Notes: generated by a model from the letters alone, not told the origin. A DNA stretch of 64,000 nucleotides from Psettodes erumei (GCA_016785225.1 JAFBJZ010000820.1:868001-932000); one strand, 5' to 3'; numbered from the stretch's first letter, positions 38,601 through 51,684 are shown. Made by a program: numbers and translations.

Positions 38601-38967
38601 GTTTCTGAAGAACAAACACTTGTGTTTTTCTTTGTAATATTTATGTAAATGTCACATGATGTTGCCTCAGTTCAACTAAAGCTGCATATAAAAGTTGGCA
38701 CAGCTAAAAGAACCTCAAATGACTTCATTTAGAGAGAAGTCACATCTCCCCATTTCATGAGATCGCTTTCAATACTAGATTGAAATGCTTCAAATAGTCG
38801 TATTCACAGACAGTATCCTTTTTTGTCCTTTCTCCCAGGAGCCGACTCCACCTATTGAGCTGTACTACCTGGCTAAAGTCCCTGCTGAAGAGCCTCCAGA
38901 CACTCCGTCACGTAAACGCAAAGCAGCAGCCGACACCTCCAGGCTGAAAAAGAGCCGCCTGAACTGA
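30585..38967 (+). CDS. topbp1: DNA topoisomerase 2-binding protein 1 (TopBP1), 26 coding exons
   Basis: Nuclear scaffold of BRCT repeats that links the RAD9-HUS1-RAD1 clamp, Treslin and other phosphoproteins to ATR-ATRIP and activates ATR. The spliced product is 1498 residues (human about 1522) and follows the family order: BRCT0-1-2 (about 1-290), BRCT3 (about 363-450), BRCT4-5 (about 545-735), BRCT6 (about 905-995), ATR-activating domain (about 1000-1240, key Trp in IVWDDPTAREER at W1148), BRCT7-8 (about 1255-1480) and a basic C-terminus (SRKRK...RLKKSR) that fits a nuclear signal. Start ATG 30585 (context GACCATGT, first codons MSKGDKEGFIVKF) matches the vertebrate N-terminus. All phases close if two introns use GC donors. 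No frameshift or stop. Confidence 0.97.
32753..34979 (+). other. topbp1: topbp1 coding exons 8-13 (residues 363-840, BRCT3-5)
   Basis: Exons: 32753-32916, 33017-33255, 33365-33693, 33844-34016, 34174-34385, 34663-34979. BRCT4 begins near LFAGKRFLLVGFG; BRCT5 carries the conserved KYQAAKKWGLPAV, the phosphate-binding region used by 53BP1/MDC1-type partners. Intron 34386-34662 starts with GC (CACCAG|GCAAGA). Reading phase (1) and the protein alignment require this donor. Confidence 0.88.
35055..36939 (+). other. topbp1: topbp1 coding exons 14-20 (residues 841-1242, BRCT6 and ATR-activating domain)
   Basis: Exons: 35055-35362, 35458-35581, 35687-35830, 35968-36064, 36144-36330, 36427-36644, 36812-36939. 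Contains LDTPSRF-like phospho-motif context just upstream, BRCT6 (VVTCVGKKLSK ... HVVSQHWL) and the ATR-activating domain with EMRENLQRQLQEIMSAT and IVWDDPTAREER. The junction 36330/36427 is best explained by a second GC donor (CTGAG|GCAAGG); an alternative GT donor at 36342 joined to a weak acceptor at 36433-36435 also keeps the frame. Confidence 0.82.
36089..36109. repeat. (AT)n microsatellite in a topbp1 intron
   Basis: About ten AT units, 25 bp after the donor at 36065 and 35 bp before the next exon, inside an intron of only 79 bp. Confidence 0.9.
37065..38967 (+). other. topbp1: topbp1 coding exons 21-26 (residues 1243-1498, BRCT7-8 and C-terminus)
   Basis: Exons: 37065-37161, 37558-37721, 37937-38065, 38188-38277, 38405-38566, 38839-38967. 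BRCT7 shows NEKYLAAMAAGKWILHRSYLEAC, cut here to its core NEKYLAAMAAGKW; BRCT8 begins at GAFSGWTV. In human the BRCT7-8 pair binds phosphorylated FANCJ and auto-phosphorylated ATR. Stop TGA at 38965-38967. Confidence 0.92.
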
Positions 38968-39036
38968 AATGTCACCGTAAACCTCAGTGAAAAGATGATT
39001 GTAAATTAAATGTTTCTTCTTAATTTTGTGTATAAA

Positions 39037-39047
39037 AATAAAATAAA
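39037..39047 (+). terminator. topbp1: topbp1 poly(A) signal
   Basis: Overlapping AATAAAATAAA 70 bp after the stop, followed by a GT-rich stretch. The 3'UTR is therefore very short (about 95 nt). Confidence 0.75.
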
Positions 39048-39069
39048 TGCAACAGGGTTTGTCATTCTG

Positions 39070-40580
39070 TCATTTTTTCATAGAGTAGCACTGCAGTTGC
39101 TGCTGCCTGCGCTGCCAGTCTGTCACTGTGATGGATGACTCAATGAGGGTTTGCAGAAAATGTTAAGTCACGTTTGGTAATTGAGTGCAATGATGTGTTT
39201 GACCTGCAGGGGGCGGTAGATGAGCATGTCATTCAGACCTGTCCTGCAGCTCTGGAAAAGGATCCTCTTCATTTTGGAAAACTGGGATTAGTAATTTTCA
39301 AGAATTTTCTTAAATAGTTAGGGTGGACTTCCTGCACTTATTGTTTTTAAAATAAACTTTACCTCTGTGTTCATTATGTGTGTATAGCAGGGACTCTCGT
39401 GTTTCTAGTGGCACCTTCTTGTTCATTTATTAACAAGTCATCCAGCAGCTGAAATCAAATTCATTTAAACTCTTAAACCTGGGTCAAACAAACTGGCTCT
39501 TCCCCTCCTGTGATTACGAGCCTTCTGTATGGACTGTTGATCTCCCTGCAGGCTGGAAACACCAGATTTTGTTTATCTGGTTTAGGCCTCTGGTGCGGCG
39601 ATGTGCTGTTTCATACCAGGGTGCCAGCCGCGGTTAGAGGCCCCGCTCCCCTCCCATATGGAGGGATAAGTGGTTTAACCTCAGAATAGATGGGCCAGCT
39701 GACAGACTTCAGGTCTGAGCTGCTGTTTGAGTGGTGTGGGATTAAGGGAGGAAGAGCTGTGCTGACAGGGGAAACATGACTCAGACTCCAGGGGCCTCCA
39801 ACAATGCAGGGAGCAGTGTGAGGTCACCTGTTTGCACAAAAGGAACATTTGAGTTTCCCTCCTTTACACGAACACTGCCATCTTTATTCAGCTTTAGCAG
39901 TAGTTCCCATTCTTTTTCTTTCCAAACTTTCAGATTAAATTTCAATAAATTAAAGACCTGAAGAGGTAAAACTATGCAAATTTTAACAAGTTAGGAAGTT
40001 GCAATTAGAAAATATTTTGGGTTTCTATCCTGTTCATCTTCTGTTCATCAATGCCCCCCCAGGTTGAGAATCACTGAGGTGTATTGATAAACTGACTAAA
40101 AGTCTTTTCAGTCTTAATGTGGTATGTGTTTATTTTGAGCTACTTCCACGTAAACCCTGATTTAATCATCAGATTTGACCTGTGTTGCAAGGACATTTAT
40201 TATATCGCATATCTTCTTTTACTCATGCTCATGGAAAGAAATAATTGCAAGTGCATCCATCTTATTTATTGCATTCTTCACAAAATATGACTCGGATGCC
40301 AAGTGGCAGAAGAATTAAGATACCTTGCACTGGGCTGTTATCTTGAGCCACCCCTGGGAAGTAATTCAATTACTGATTTATTTTTTTTATATCCATGAGC
40401 CAAAAAGTTAATGCAAGATTTTTTAAAATGATAATTAAATAAAATGGGTAAGCAAATTTTGGCAATTGAGAAAAGTTAATGACTTCAGATTTGAGTGACT
40501 CATAACTTTGTGCAGTTGCTCCTGTTTCTGCCTCCTGACAGACGAACATTGGTGTCGACGGGTTTTGTAAAGGTGGAATA

Positions 40581-40622
<42 letters not shown>

Positions 40623-40780
40623 GCCCGCTGAGTCAGCACGTCTGAACCGCTTCCATTCAACAGGTGTATGGATCATCATGGTGGGCCAGCCTCCCCTCTT
40701 TTCAGCCTGGCAGGTGGCCAGCGGCTCGTCCCGCCCCGCTCCTCTCCTGTGAGGTAACTTTAAGGGTTTTTTTCCAGGCG
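39070..40780. other. Intergenic region between topbp1 and tmem108
   Basis: No gene recognised. It contains a long (GT)n repeat at 40583-40620. Open frames are short and lack splice or family support. Confidence 0.6.
40583..40620. repeat. (GT)n microsatellite
   Basis: About nineteen uninterrupted GT units, upstream of the tmem108 CpG region. Confidence 0.9.
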
Positions 40781-40859
40781 GGACAGTGAATTTGAGCTGA
40801 GAGGGGGAGAGGGAGCACGACACCCCGCTCAGGGAGGCAACTCTGCAGCAGTCCTCATT

Positions 40860-41321
40860 AAAATTCCCTGTCCGTACGCTCAACACTGAAAACCTCCTTT
40901 AGTGGGTGGCACCGCTGGCGTCCTGCGCGCCTCTTAATTGCGCACCGCACGCATTAACGGATCACGGCACCAGCAGCCGGCGGATCACGCTGTCGCGAGG
41001 CGGGAGAGTCTGCTTCGCGTCCCGGTATTCACCGCGAGGGGAGAGGTGCGAGTCCCGGAGGGTCCAGCAAAGGGTGGCGTCCCTGCGCATCTCATCCGGC
41101 GCCTGGACGCGGTCCGGGGAACGACCCACAGTAGCAGTCCGCTCCTGCAGTCCGCTGCCGGGGCTTCGCTGGCTTCTTGCTGCGGCTCATGACTGTGACA
41201 TTTCTCGGCGGGGACTGGCAACATGTGCGCCCGGGTGGTGTGAAGTGACACAGCGGCTTCGGGGTTGCATTTCTCTCGGATACGCCAAGTACCCGACGTT
41301 ACGGCGCGCCTTGTGTAATAG
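40860..41321 (+). promoter_or_regulatory. tmem108: tmem108 CpG-rich promoter and non-coding exon 1 (inferred)
   Basis: CpG density rises sharply from about 40915 and falls after 41330, as in a vertebrate CpG island. A good donor (GTGTAATAG|GTGAGT, donor at 41322) closes a putative 5'UTR exon. Assigning it to tmem108 rests on position: it is the only CpG-island-like promoter directly after topbp1 and on the same strand as the tmem108 start exon. Open frames across the island are by-products of high GC. Confidence 0.5.
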
Positions 41322-44300
41322 GTGAGTGCATCCGTTTATTCCTCCACTTAACATCTGACAGCCTCGCCCTCCGCTGCTCGCCTCTGATGTGCGTCGATTT
41401 ATGCCCGAGCATCCGATACTTTGAAATCTCGGTTGAAGGGGGTAGCAAGTGACTGTCAACGGACAGAAGCAACCAAAGTCACCGTCAGTGCTGCATTCAG
41501 CTATCAGCGCAACATCTCTGAATTCATGCTCCTGTCAGCTCAGAGGCTTCGTGTATCTGACGATGGGGGACGTGCCATCATCAGAAGTTGAAATTCTCTG
41601 GAGGATTCCTGGAAAGTCACATTTTCACTGGTAAGGAGATAAAGGAATAATTCAGTTGTGGAGTTTGGAGGTCTCCTCTGAGCATGGTTTGTGTGGTCTT
41701 GTGAGTATCATGTGCAATTAAGAAAATGTCACATTAGACTTTATTCCCTGGGAGATTCATGGTAAAGATTTCTTGCTGGCTGTCACCCCAGTTTATCAAC
41801 AGGAGTGTTGGGCTCCCCTACTTCCAAAAAATAAAAAACATGAAAGTTTTTGAAGAGAGAGAGAAAGCCATCCATCTTTCAAGTTGAAGATCTCTCAGCA
41901 CAGCTTCAAGTGGTTTATTTCTCAGGCAACATGGCAGCAACAAAGCAGATAATAGGAGGAACTCTCTTAAAACCCGAGACCACCGTGAGCAAACCAGCAT
42001 CCCCGAACGCCCCCGTCTGAATGTGGAGCTCCAGCTTTGTTTTCAGGCACTGGGGTCGTATAGAGGCGCAGTTTAAAGTGTGTACTAATTGAAGCGGCCG
42101 GCCGCTCTCCCCATTGTGACAGGAATGTTTGGTTGTGTGTTCTCCACAAAAAAATCCCCCGCTCCTTTGTTCTGGAGGGTGGGGGGGACAATCCTCCAGT
42201 GCCATGTGTGCACTGGTGGGGGGAGGGAGCGGGGTCAGAGGGGGTACTGACATCTGTACCTGACATGCTGTGATACCATGAATGGGAATTAGGGAACATA
42301 TGAGCAAAGCACCTAACACTAATGAGGACATTTCTGATTTGTGCACGAAGCTCGGACCGGTCGTATATCCAGAGAGATGTCATGCAGCGCTGACACTTGT
42401 GTCTATCTGTTGAATGTAAGTCGGTTCATAATGATGATTTGTGACAAAGGTTACTTGTTGACATCAGTAACTGCAGAATCTTCTGTTTATTCAGTGACAT
42501 TTCACTGGATTGAATTTGATTGACAAAGTTTGAGGTCAAGCTTAAGTCATATCAAGTTCAGCCTGAAGGCAACGTCATTAGTTTTGCAGGTCTTAAAACA
42601 AAGTAGTGGACAAAAATAAAAAGTTTGTAGGATTCATCTTGTGGACACCATGAATGTTTGGACAAATTTCACCCAATCCATACAAACAGCATTTTACTTT
42701 AAAACCACAAATGTCAACTTCATGGGAGGATAGATACATCCTCTGGGGACCATTAATGTTGCCGTGAAATTCATGGCAAACCATTTAATAATTGTTGAAA
42801 TGAATGACAGAAAGGGGACAGGATCTTTGCCACAGTGAGAGTGCAAAACATCTTTTCAGCACCTTCCTATTTGGTGCGATATCAACTGTCAACATTTGGA
42901 AGAGTTTTTCGCCGCTGAACAATCTCCGCAGCTGCTCTCTTATCACCAGCGTCAGGAAAAGTCTACATTAACAATGAAAAACACTCCGAAAATATCAGCT
43001 TTCCCTTCCAGAGCAACAGCCCCCCCGCCCCTGCACCCCCAAGAAACTTATCAGTGAAGCTCCAGGAAAAGGGAAAATCTGGTTTCCGACTCTTTGAGCA
43101 GAGCATTTGAGCTGATGGGAAAGTTATTGGGGAATGTGGTTACGGCGGTGTGAGCGGGTTTTATACTCGCACATAAGCATCCGTCATGACTGGTGGAGAG
43201 TGGTACATGAGGAGGAATGCAGCCCCCACGGGCCCCTCGTGCTCCACGGTGTGTGCTCAGGATGGACTTTGCGCCTTCCTCTGGCCTGACAAAACAACAA
43301 GTGGCCAAAAACAGGATTTCACCAAAGCAAAATCCACAGCTTGTGCCTGCTTTTTTTTGTTTTCCTGTGTTTTCTAAATGCCACGTAGCATTAACAAAGG
43401 CCCTCAGCTGCTTTCGAAATGACTTTCATTTAAGCTGGGCGGGGGGGGGGCTCATATGCAGGAACCACAGGGGGAGGTGCCATGCTGAAAAGCAGGCGAA
43501 AAGCTGCTCTATTCAACCAAGAAAAAAATAATCCCCCCAGCCACTTATGCTTCTCTCAGCTAAGGAGTGTTCCCATAGGACCAGAAGGAGCCTGGGCTAG
43601 TTGTGCAGAAGTGCTTGGCTTAAAAAAACCCTTTTTCTTTCAAGGTGTTGACATTTGAAAGCCATTGTACTGTATACAGTAGTGTCAGAGCAGGCTTTGT
43701 TTGCCCATTGGGGGGTATCACAGTGAATAATATACCATGCGCTCCCTCAGGTAAACAAAAGACTCAAGTTCTTGGTGGCAGCAGCAACCCCACCTGCCCT
43801 GACTGAGCAGAGGCCACAGGAAAGGCAGAGAGAAGAAGAAGAAGAGGAAGGAGGTGGGAGGTGGGGGTGGTGGCGGTAATGAATAACTAACCATTATGAT
43901 GATTAAAGGGGGCAACGGGCACGGGGAGATAAGCGTGTGGTGAGCGTCCGAGCATGAGGTGTTTACAAGGGGAATTCCTCACATTCCTCGGCTGCAGCCA
44001 TGCCACTCCAATCTGCACCTCCACCCACTGATGGCCACTCTCTGTGCCAAGAGGGACCCAAGGGGCAAAAAGGGCCCGATAAGCTCCTTCGCTGTGAAAA
44101 GCCACGGTTAATGTGTTATGTAAGGTGATTTTTATGTTGCTTTAGAGACTTAGGTGTATTTGATAGAGCTAATACAGCATGCTGCCGAATAAATGCAGAA
44201 GATCCCTGCTGAGTTAAATCCAGGAAAAGGCTGTTGTTTTCAGCTTTGAAGGGGGGGGGGTCTAGTTAAAGCTGGAGTCTTCCACACAGTCATCTGAAGT

Positions 44301-46977
44301 GATGGAGGTTTTACCATGAGCTTCACCTCATGGTTGCCGGTGTCATGTAAAAACGTCGTATTTGCACTTTACTGAAGTGATGAGAAGAGATGCCTTCAGT
44401 GAGCCGCTGGCTTTTTCCCGCCGTAATAAGGTTCACGTTTGTGGATTTAGACGGATTCAAGTTCAATTTGTCCAAAAAATCATTTCCTGCAGAGCTTATG
44501 ACGTTACCATATAGCCTCTGTCGTTCATTGCTAATTAGAGAATGCTAAGCTAAGATAGTGAACATGGAAAACATCAGACCTGCTGAACGTCAGCATGTTA
44601 GCACTGCCCTCATTAGCATTTAGCTTAGAGCACCACTGTGACTGAGTGCAGCTTCACAGAGCTGCTCGCATGGCTGCAGACTTAGTCTGTTTGACTGTAC
44701 AGACTTATCACAGAGATTTATTCAGAAGAAAATAATATGAATTTCAGCTTTAAATTTAACAAAGCGCTGCTTTGTGACCAAGTATTCAACCTGCTCATGT
44801 CAAACTACAGGATGCTCCCTCAGTACTTGCATAGCTCACACACAGGTCTGTAAACCCATGCAGAGGCTTAAAAAAGTCTCTGGTGTCTTTTATACAGGGA
44901 AGATAAGGTTTGCTTTTTGACAGTTACTAGTGTTTCTAGGACAAGGAGGGTTTCTTTGCACTTTTTACACAGGAAATGTAACAGAAAAAGGTCCCAGAGA
45001 AGGATGGAGCATTTTTGTGGTGCGTCCACGTGTGAAAAGTGAAACACGGGGTGATGAGGTCTCCTCTGTCGGCGGCCTCGGGACACAGAGGGTTTGTGTT
45101 TGAGGATCAATCAGCGCTTTTTTTTAATACAGTGCAGATGACTGGGTCTAATAGGATTATGAGGAAGTCTGGCGGGAGGAGAAGTCGCCCCCAGGAGCCG
45201 CACGTTACCACCGCAAGCCCAGCCTGGGCTGTTCCCTGGGGGGTGAGGGTCATGTGATTGGGGGGGGGCAATACTAGCAGGTGTCAGCCTGATGATTACG
45301 AGGTCGGTCGCTGCGCTCACCTCTGTATGAGGATTACTCAGAGCCTGTAATGGAAGGCATGTTGTGATCCCGGCTAACAAGCAAATCGCCACCTTCTCCC
45401 CAGAAAAGTGTTGGTCTATCAAATCCAGAGGAAGAGTTTCCTGGGCAACCTCTTCTATTTGGATATTTGTGTGATCAGCACCAAACTTCTCCTTCTGCAT
45501 TTCGGAAGCACAAAGTATATTGTGTTTATGTCAGTATGTTGTGTTGAAGCTTCGGTGCATGCAGAGCAGTTAAAATCAAACCTTGTCTATAACAGGCAGA
45601 CTCCACTGATGGAGGCTGCAGATTAACGTGGCACCATATGCTGGAGACGGAAGAGTCCCCTCCCCGTGGTAGAGCTTATTATCCGCTCCTGTGTCACTGT
45701 CAGTGGCTAATTGTTGTGCAGGCTTGAGGTAATGGGGAGAAAAACTCCGCTCTCTTGTCTTATAAGTGCTTGGTCATCTTTACTTTACTCAGCTCCTTTT
45801 CCAAATACACAAATGCCAGCGTCTGCGATCACCTAAAAGCCAAAGCCAGTGTCTGATTTGGTGACTTAGCCCACCCTTGTTCAAGCTGTTTGTGTCAAGC
45901 AGCCAGGAAAGAAAATCGTGAGCTCTTGAGTCTATATATAAAACTATTGTTTTCTCTCTGTGCGCTGCCCGTGCCACATATGGCTCATTTCATGGATGCC
46001 GGAGACCCAGATTGATGGGTTGAAGAGCAGCGAGGCCGATGCTTCTCAAGCACAGGGCTTTGCGACCGCTCAGCGAGGTCACATGAGGTAAATGGAAATA
46101 TCTAGGAGATGGAAGAAGGAAAATGAATCACCAGGCTGCAACAGGGTCGTGCTTCGTGCCAAAAAATGCTCCTCGTGACAAAAGCACCGGAAGGTGTTTC
46201 TTCCAAGGAACTCGCAGACTTCATGACAGCTATTGTGCAAACCAGAGGTTGGGTAGTACAGTATGTTTGTGATGTCTTCCTCATCCCAAGGTGTCACGGG
46301 GGCTGACATTTTGTTGTAATCATGGCGTTAACCACCTCTGAGAGAACTCCGCAAATATAAAACTACTGGTGCTTGTCACCGCCAATTAGAAAACAGTTTA
46401 ATATGGTTTTGGTCTCATTCCCTTCCTCTGTCTCGCTCTCCAGTCTAAGAGATTCGTGGCCCCGGGGGGACTGGAAAGCTGTCTAGTAATCTGAGACAAC
46501 ATTAATACTGAATAAGATGGAGTGAGGCGTCAGCCCCTGCAAATTAATTTCCATACACAGTGCAGCATCTAAAAAAAAAAGAAAGAAAGAAGATTGCACA
46601 GTGACACAGTGGGATTTTCCTCGATATATGCGTGTGTAATGGAGTCTGTGGTGCTGGTGGTGATGGCAGGGACGGCAGTTTGTGGCAGCTACTGTACATC
46701 ACCATGGAGACAGTGGCATTATTGTGTAGGGAGGACGTGGATGCTGGAGTGAGTACGGGATTGGCAGCAGAAAAGGAGCAACATGGCAACAACAAAATGT
46801 GAGCGGCCACTGACTGGGTGGAAAACATTTTCTCTTTCCATTGTCTTTCACGTTTATACTTCCTTCCTCTTTGGCTGTGGCCCAGACCCACTAAACCACA
46901 AAGATGCGTGTTGACGCCTCTCTCGTGCACTGAGAGCGGCGGCGCTGTGAACGACAGGCAGCGTGAGTCAAATCAAA

Positions 46978-47022
46978 CTGCTGCTGAAGCTGCTGAAGCT
47001 GCTGAAGCTGCTGAAGCTGCTG
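46978..47022. repeat. 9-bp tandem repeat, unit CTGCTGAAG
   Basis: Four to five near-perfect units, read as an alanine/glutamate-rich or leucine-rich chance frame. Not part of a recognisable gene. Confidence 0.85.
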
Positions 47023-47532
47023 GGTGACCCCCCCCTCCCTGAGGAGGAGACTGCCCTCTGGGGAGAAGAGATGACTTGACGCTCTGGGTTTGTCAGAAGT
47101 GGTGTGGGCTGTTTGTGCTGTACAAACACCGCAGCTCGCTGTGGTGTGCGATATGTCGGACATGCTGTAGTAACTGCAGTAATTATTTACTCCTCCTCGA
47201 CACTGTAATGAGAGATTATGGATCTGGTGCTCCTGGCGTTATTCCATATCTTTCCTATTTCCTTTACGGTTGCAGACATAAAGAAGCCCCATGAGGTTAG
47301 AACCCGTAACTTTTCTCTCCTGGTTGTTTTGGTGACTAACAGTTAGCGGGTTAACAGTAATAAAAAATAATATGAAATGTACGTCTCAGAGTCCGGCCCC
47401 CTCAGGACTGTAAACATGTCTCGAGCGGCCGCCTCTCTCTCTTCTGTAACAGAGGATGGAAGTCAACACATACAGTGTTACTGTCCTCTGCATCACGTCC
47501 TGTCCATGCTGCTTTAATTGCCTGTGAATCCT

Positions 47533-47536
<4 letters not shown>

Positions 47537-47562
<26 letters not shown>
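47537..47562. repeat. (GT)n microsatellite
   Basis: Thirteen GT units in the tmem108 intron. Confidence 0.9.
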
Positions 47563-47563
<1 letters not shown>

Positions 47564-49264
47564 TACGTGAACCGGGGAAGACGGAGCACATAACAATGAG
47601 AAGTACCGTGAGTGTTAATACACTGAATGTCTGCTGCTGAAACCTGCCAGGTGTAAATACTGTTAAGATCGGTATCTAACCCTTTTACAATTTTTCTATA
47701 TTTTGGAGTATTTTTCCCACAGCACCATATTTGGCCCAGGTTTGGCTCCTGATGAAAATAATGTAAATTTTAAACTTCAGCGTGATGGATCACAGATGCT
47801 AAGCAAATTTTAAAATGTAAATAACTGGAAACCAACAGATGTAGAGAACTGTGTCAGCAGTGATGTACAGTATAGATGATTTGTAGTTTAAAAAAAGAGG
47901 GGGGGCTACAACTCATAAAAGCAACTGGAATGCTCCTTTAACATTGCGACGCGCACGCAGCTCCGTCGTCTGCGGTACACAAGTAATCTCCTGCAGAAAT
48001 TGTGGCCACAGCAACTCTTAAAATAATGTCGGCGAGGTTTGGCCGGCTCGGTCGCTCTCCCCTGGGTGCTTTCTCCATTCCTCACCAATAATAGACCCCG
48101 CTGCTGGTCCTGCCGTATTGTCCCACGTCCCACACATCACACCGGGAGGACAGAGCAGCAGCAGCGTGATGGAGGGAGGGACACCTGCACGTCCTCACCC
48201 GCGGGGCCGACCGTTTGACATTTAACTACGAGAGCCGCGAGCAGACCACTGGAATGCCATTGACATTCAGTTTGTCTGGCACACTTGTCTTTTTTTTCAC
48301 TGGGTGGGTTTTGTGTCTCTGTGTTGGTTTAAACCCGGCACTGGATGCTCTCTGATGGCAACAGCGTGTTGGCAGCTGGCGAGTTTTATGATGAAAATAT
48401 TGTTCAACCACCAGAAAATTAACTGACAAATATTTTAATCATTTCACATCATACTTTGTCATTTATTAGCAGAAAAAATGCCAAACATCTGCTGTTTCCT
48501 GCTTCTCAAACAGAGAAATACGTGGTTGTGTCTGTTATAATAAAAAATGAATTTAGGGTTGAGGCAGTTTGAAGACATCACCTTGGGCTCTGGGAAACTG
48601 TGAAGGACGTCTTTCACACTCGAGCCCAGCACACTTCTAAAATAAGCTGAGGGAGTTGGCGTTTGTGAAACTGTGAAAAAAATAGTAACACAATGATAGT
48701 GAATCGAGATCAGAAACGGGTGAGATACTTTAACCATACTGAGATCCATGATGTCAAAACAATAGTACAGTAACAAGACCATTAGATTCGCAGGTTCCGT
48801 TTATGTGGAACATGAGAAACCTGGTTATTCTCATGATGATACCAGTGTCCGGGTTTCTCATCCTCTATTATAAGTTGTGCCTTGATTTCTCACCGTCTCG
48901 GCCACTCTGTTCTTTACCAACAAAGAATGTTCAGAAACCTGAGCGTGGTGTTTACGCGCCACAGTATCCGCCATGTCCTCCATATCCCGGTCTCACAAAA
49001 CCTGGAAGAGATCTTATCCAGGTTTCTGAGTCAGGGTGCAAGGAGCGAGGAGTGTCGAGGCTGTTGTGGCCTCACTTTGACACTTTTTTTTATGTATTCC
49101 CTGATGAGTGGAGACCAAGATTTATGATAATGCCACGGACTTAATCATTTTCCTCATGTTGTTCATTATTTTACTTGTTGCAAGTCAGAGCACGATGGCG
49201 TGTATCATTTTTACATTATCACTTAATCATAGACTCACCTAACAAATCACCCACAGGCCCAGCT

Positions 49265-49290
49265 CTTCTTCATCTTCTTCTTCTTCTTCT
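49265..49290. repeat. (CTT)n trinucleotide repeat
   Basis: TTC/CTT units with one CAT interruption in the tmem108 intron. Confidence 0.8.
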
Positions 49291-51246
49291 GAGCTCCATC
49301 TCCAGCCTACCACGGCACTGAAGCACCATTCATCCATAATATTCAACTCTGCTGACTGTGTGTGTGTGGTGTCACAGATCTCATCCAGATCATGCTGAGT
49401 CTGGCTTGTTCCTCTGGCTGTTTACCTATTCATTAATTCAGCCATGAGTGATGGTGCTGCCAAATCAAAGCTCTCCATCCTCTGGTAATTAAATGTCTGT
49501 TGGTGAGACATTTTTTTTCCCTCTGGAAGGCGTTTTCAAAAAGCTGACGCGCACACACGTTCTCTGAGTTGATGCTGGTGGGTGTCCTGGCCTCATGTTG
49601 GTAATTAGCGTGCTGATGCACTGATTGCTTCATTATTTCTCTGATAAGCATCTGTGGGAGAGAGATTTGATGGATGTTGCACATTTGACAGTAATCCATG
49701 CTAAAGCTATTTACATGTGCATCACGCTCTTCAAACTTCACGCCCGTACAAACCTCTAAGTTAAATTCCTTAGAGGAGCTTACTACGTGATCCCGATCCA
49801 CTCCCATCGCATTTTCTTGGCGCAAACAAAAGCTCGGTGCAATTAACCAGCGCCGTCGTGGAGTAGCTCAGCATAAACACATAAATCTAATCTGAATGCT
49901 GGAGCTCGTGCGCTGATGTTTGCAAAAGAGAGAGAGGTTTCTCAGCGTACATCAGCGGGGCTCAGATCCTCCTCGACTGCGTAGGAAGACTTCAAAAACG
50001 AGTCAGACTAATTGGTTTGTTTTTCCTCGCAGAAGTTCAGCGTGATGCTGCGAGCAGGGCGGCAGTTGTCAGCCCCGTGGCCCCCGTTTCACAAGCCAGA
50101 ATTATTTCTGTACCCTGAAAGAAATCGGTGGCAGGGTTTCAGTCTTCCACGACAATGTTTAATCAGTTCCTTTGAAGCTGGGGGTTGTTAAGGTGGTAGA
50201 TGTTTCTGGAGGGCTTTCATTGTTCTAAGAGAAAAGTGAACATCAAGGCGTTGAACAGTTTTATGCATTTATCACGAATGAGAAAAGTGATTGACAGCCA
50301 TGTGATTGTTTATGTCATTTTCACACTTACTGGAGCTGCAGGCAGGTGAACACGCTGCTAAGTAGCATGCTAAATTTGTTAGCTTCACTTTTTCCTCATT
50401 TCATCGAGTCGACAATCCGTCATGAGAATTCAGCCAGAAAAAATACAAATAGATGAATTAGTACTGCAAATAATTGTTCTTTTAGCACAAAGTACTGGCA
50501 CTTCAGAGTGACTTATAGAGAGGTGTGCTGACACATTACAGTAATGTCAGTTCAAGTGACCAGCAGTGTGCAGGAGTCTTTTTCAGAGATATTTCTTCAC
50601 AAACTGGGCTTGTCTCTTTGTTTCTCTTCACTTTCTGCTCCTTCTCATACATCCCATTTGTTTACTTTCTGACAATAATACCTGTGCCGTGATATTAAGC
50701 CAGATAACACGTCACAACTCCTGCCCCTCAAACACCTGCACCATAACAACTGGGCTCCCACTGGCTGCCCTCAGTCAGACCTCACTTTAAAATGTCAACC
50801 GTGTCGAGTCTCCACGCCGTCACATCTCCTGTCACCTCCGGCGAAACGTCAGTCCCAGAGCTCGAATCGTCACCTGCGGTCACCGCCGCTTCCCTTCCGT
50901 GAAGTTTAACACTTCCACCTTCCACCTTCCATCTGGATAGGAGTTGCTTCTTTAATCGTCACTGAGTTCTGTGCAGGCTGAGGTCGAAAGGTCGCCCCTG
51001 TCTGGACAGAGGACTCCAGGCTCCATCAGTCTGAAACTGTGTCACCTGGGGATCACACCCATCGCGTGTTTGTGTGTGTGCTGCACCACATGCAACTTAG
51101 TCTCAGTGTAACTGCCTCATTAGACCTACACTTTGTTTCTGAGAATTGAGCAACTGGGCGTCTCCTCCACCAGTCGTCATATTTTTGTGGAGGGCACCCG
51201 CCTTCATCTGTCAGCCTGAATCACACGGAGAAGGCCTAATTGACAC

Positions 51247-51253
<7 letters not shown>

Positions 51254-51288
<35 letters not shown>
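51254..51288. repeat. (GT)n microsatellite
   Basis: About seventeen GT units just upstream of the GC-rich candidate exon. Confidence 0.9.
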
Positions 51289-51299
51289 TGCATAGAGTG

Positions 51300-51545
51300 A
51301 ATCAGCCTAGCAGCTCTTGGGGTTAATCCGTCTCACTAATAGTGGGGGTTGGAGCAGAGGGGGGAGGAGGAGGAGAACAATGCAACATCTCTCGTTTGGT
51401 CTCCCCTGCTCTCTGGCTCCGGACACGTGGTCAGCGCCCGGCGGGAAATCTCTGGACCTTGGACGTTCTCTACGGATGTTGCTCCTCTCGCTCGCTCGTC
51501 CCAGCTGGCTCTCGGCGGTCTCTGCTGCACCGCTCAAGGAAACGA
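51300..51545 (+). promoter_or_regulatory. Candidate alternative first exon/promoter in the tmem108 intron
   Basis: A local GC- and CpG-rich block flanked by two GT repeats, ending in CTCAAGGAAACGAG|GTACAA, a plausible donor at 51546. Open frames are present in several registers, as expected from base composition, and none is recognisable. It could be an alternative tmem108 first exon or an unrelated CpG-rich element. Confidence 0.25.
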
Positions 51546-51654
51546 GGTACAATACTAACCCCCCTCCCCCTTCCAAAAAACATCCTCCCCCCACCGATTT
51601 TCATTCCTGCCATTGTCACGGGGCAAGTGGCTGCGTCAGGAGGTAAAACCAGGG

Positions 51655-51655
<1 letters not shown>

Positions 51656-51684
<29 letters not shown>
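51656..51684. repeat. (GT)n microsatellite
   Basis: Fourteen GT units, about 110 bp after the candidate exon. Confidence 0.9.

Noticed and set aside
40906..41325. Several long open frames on both strands
   Set aside because: Explained by the GC-rich CpG island; Arg/Ala/Cys-rich, unrelated to any family, and the block ends in a donor as expected of a 5'UTR exon.
46818..47027. Ala/Glu repeat protein encoded by the 9-bp repeat
   Set aside because: The reading frame is a by-product of the CTGCTGAAG tandem repeat; it is open in several frames.
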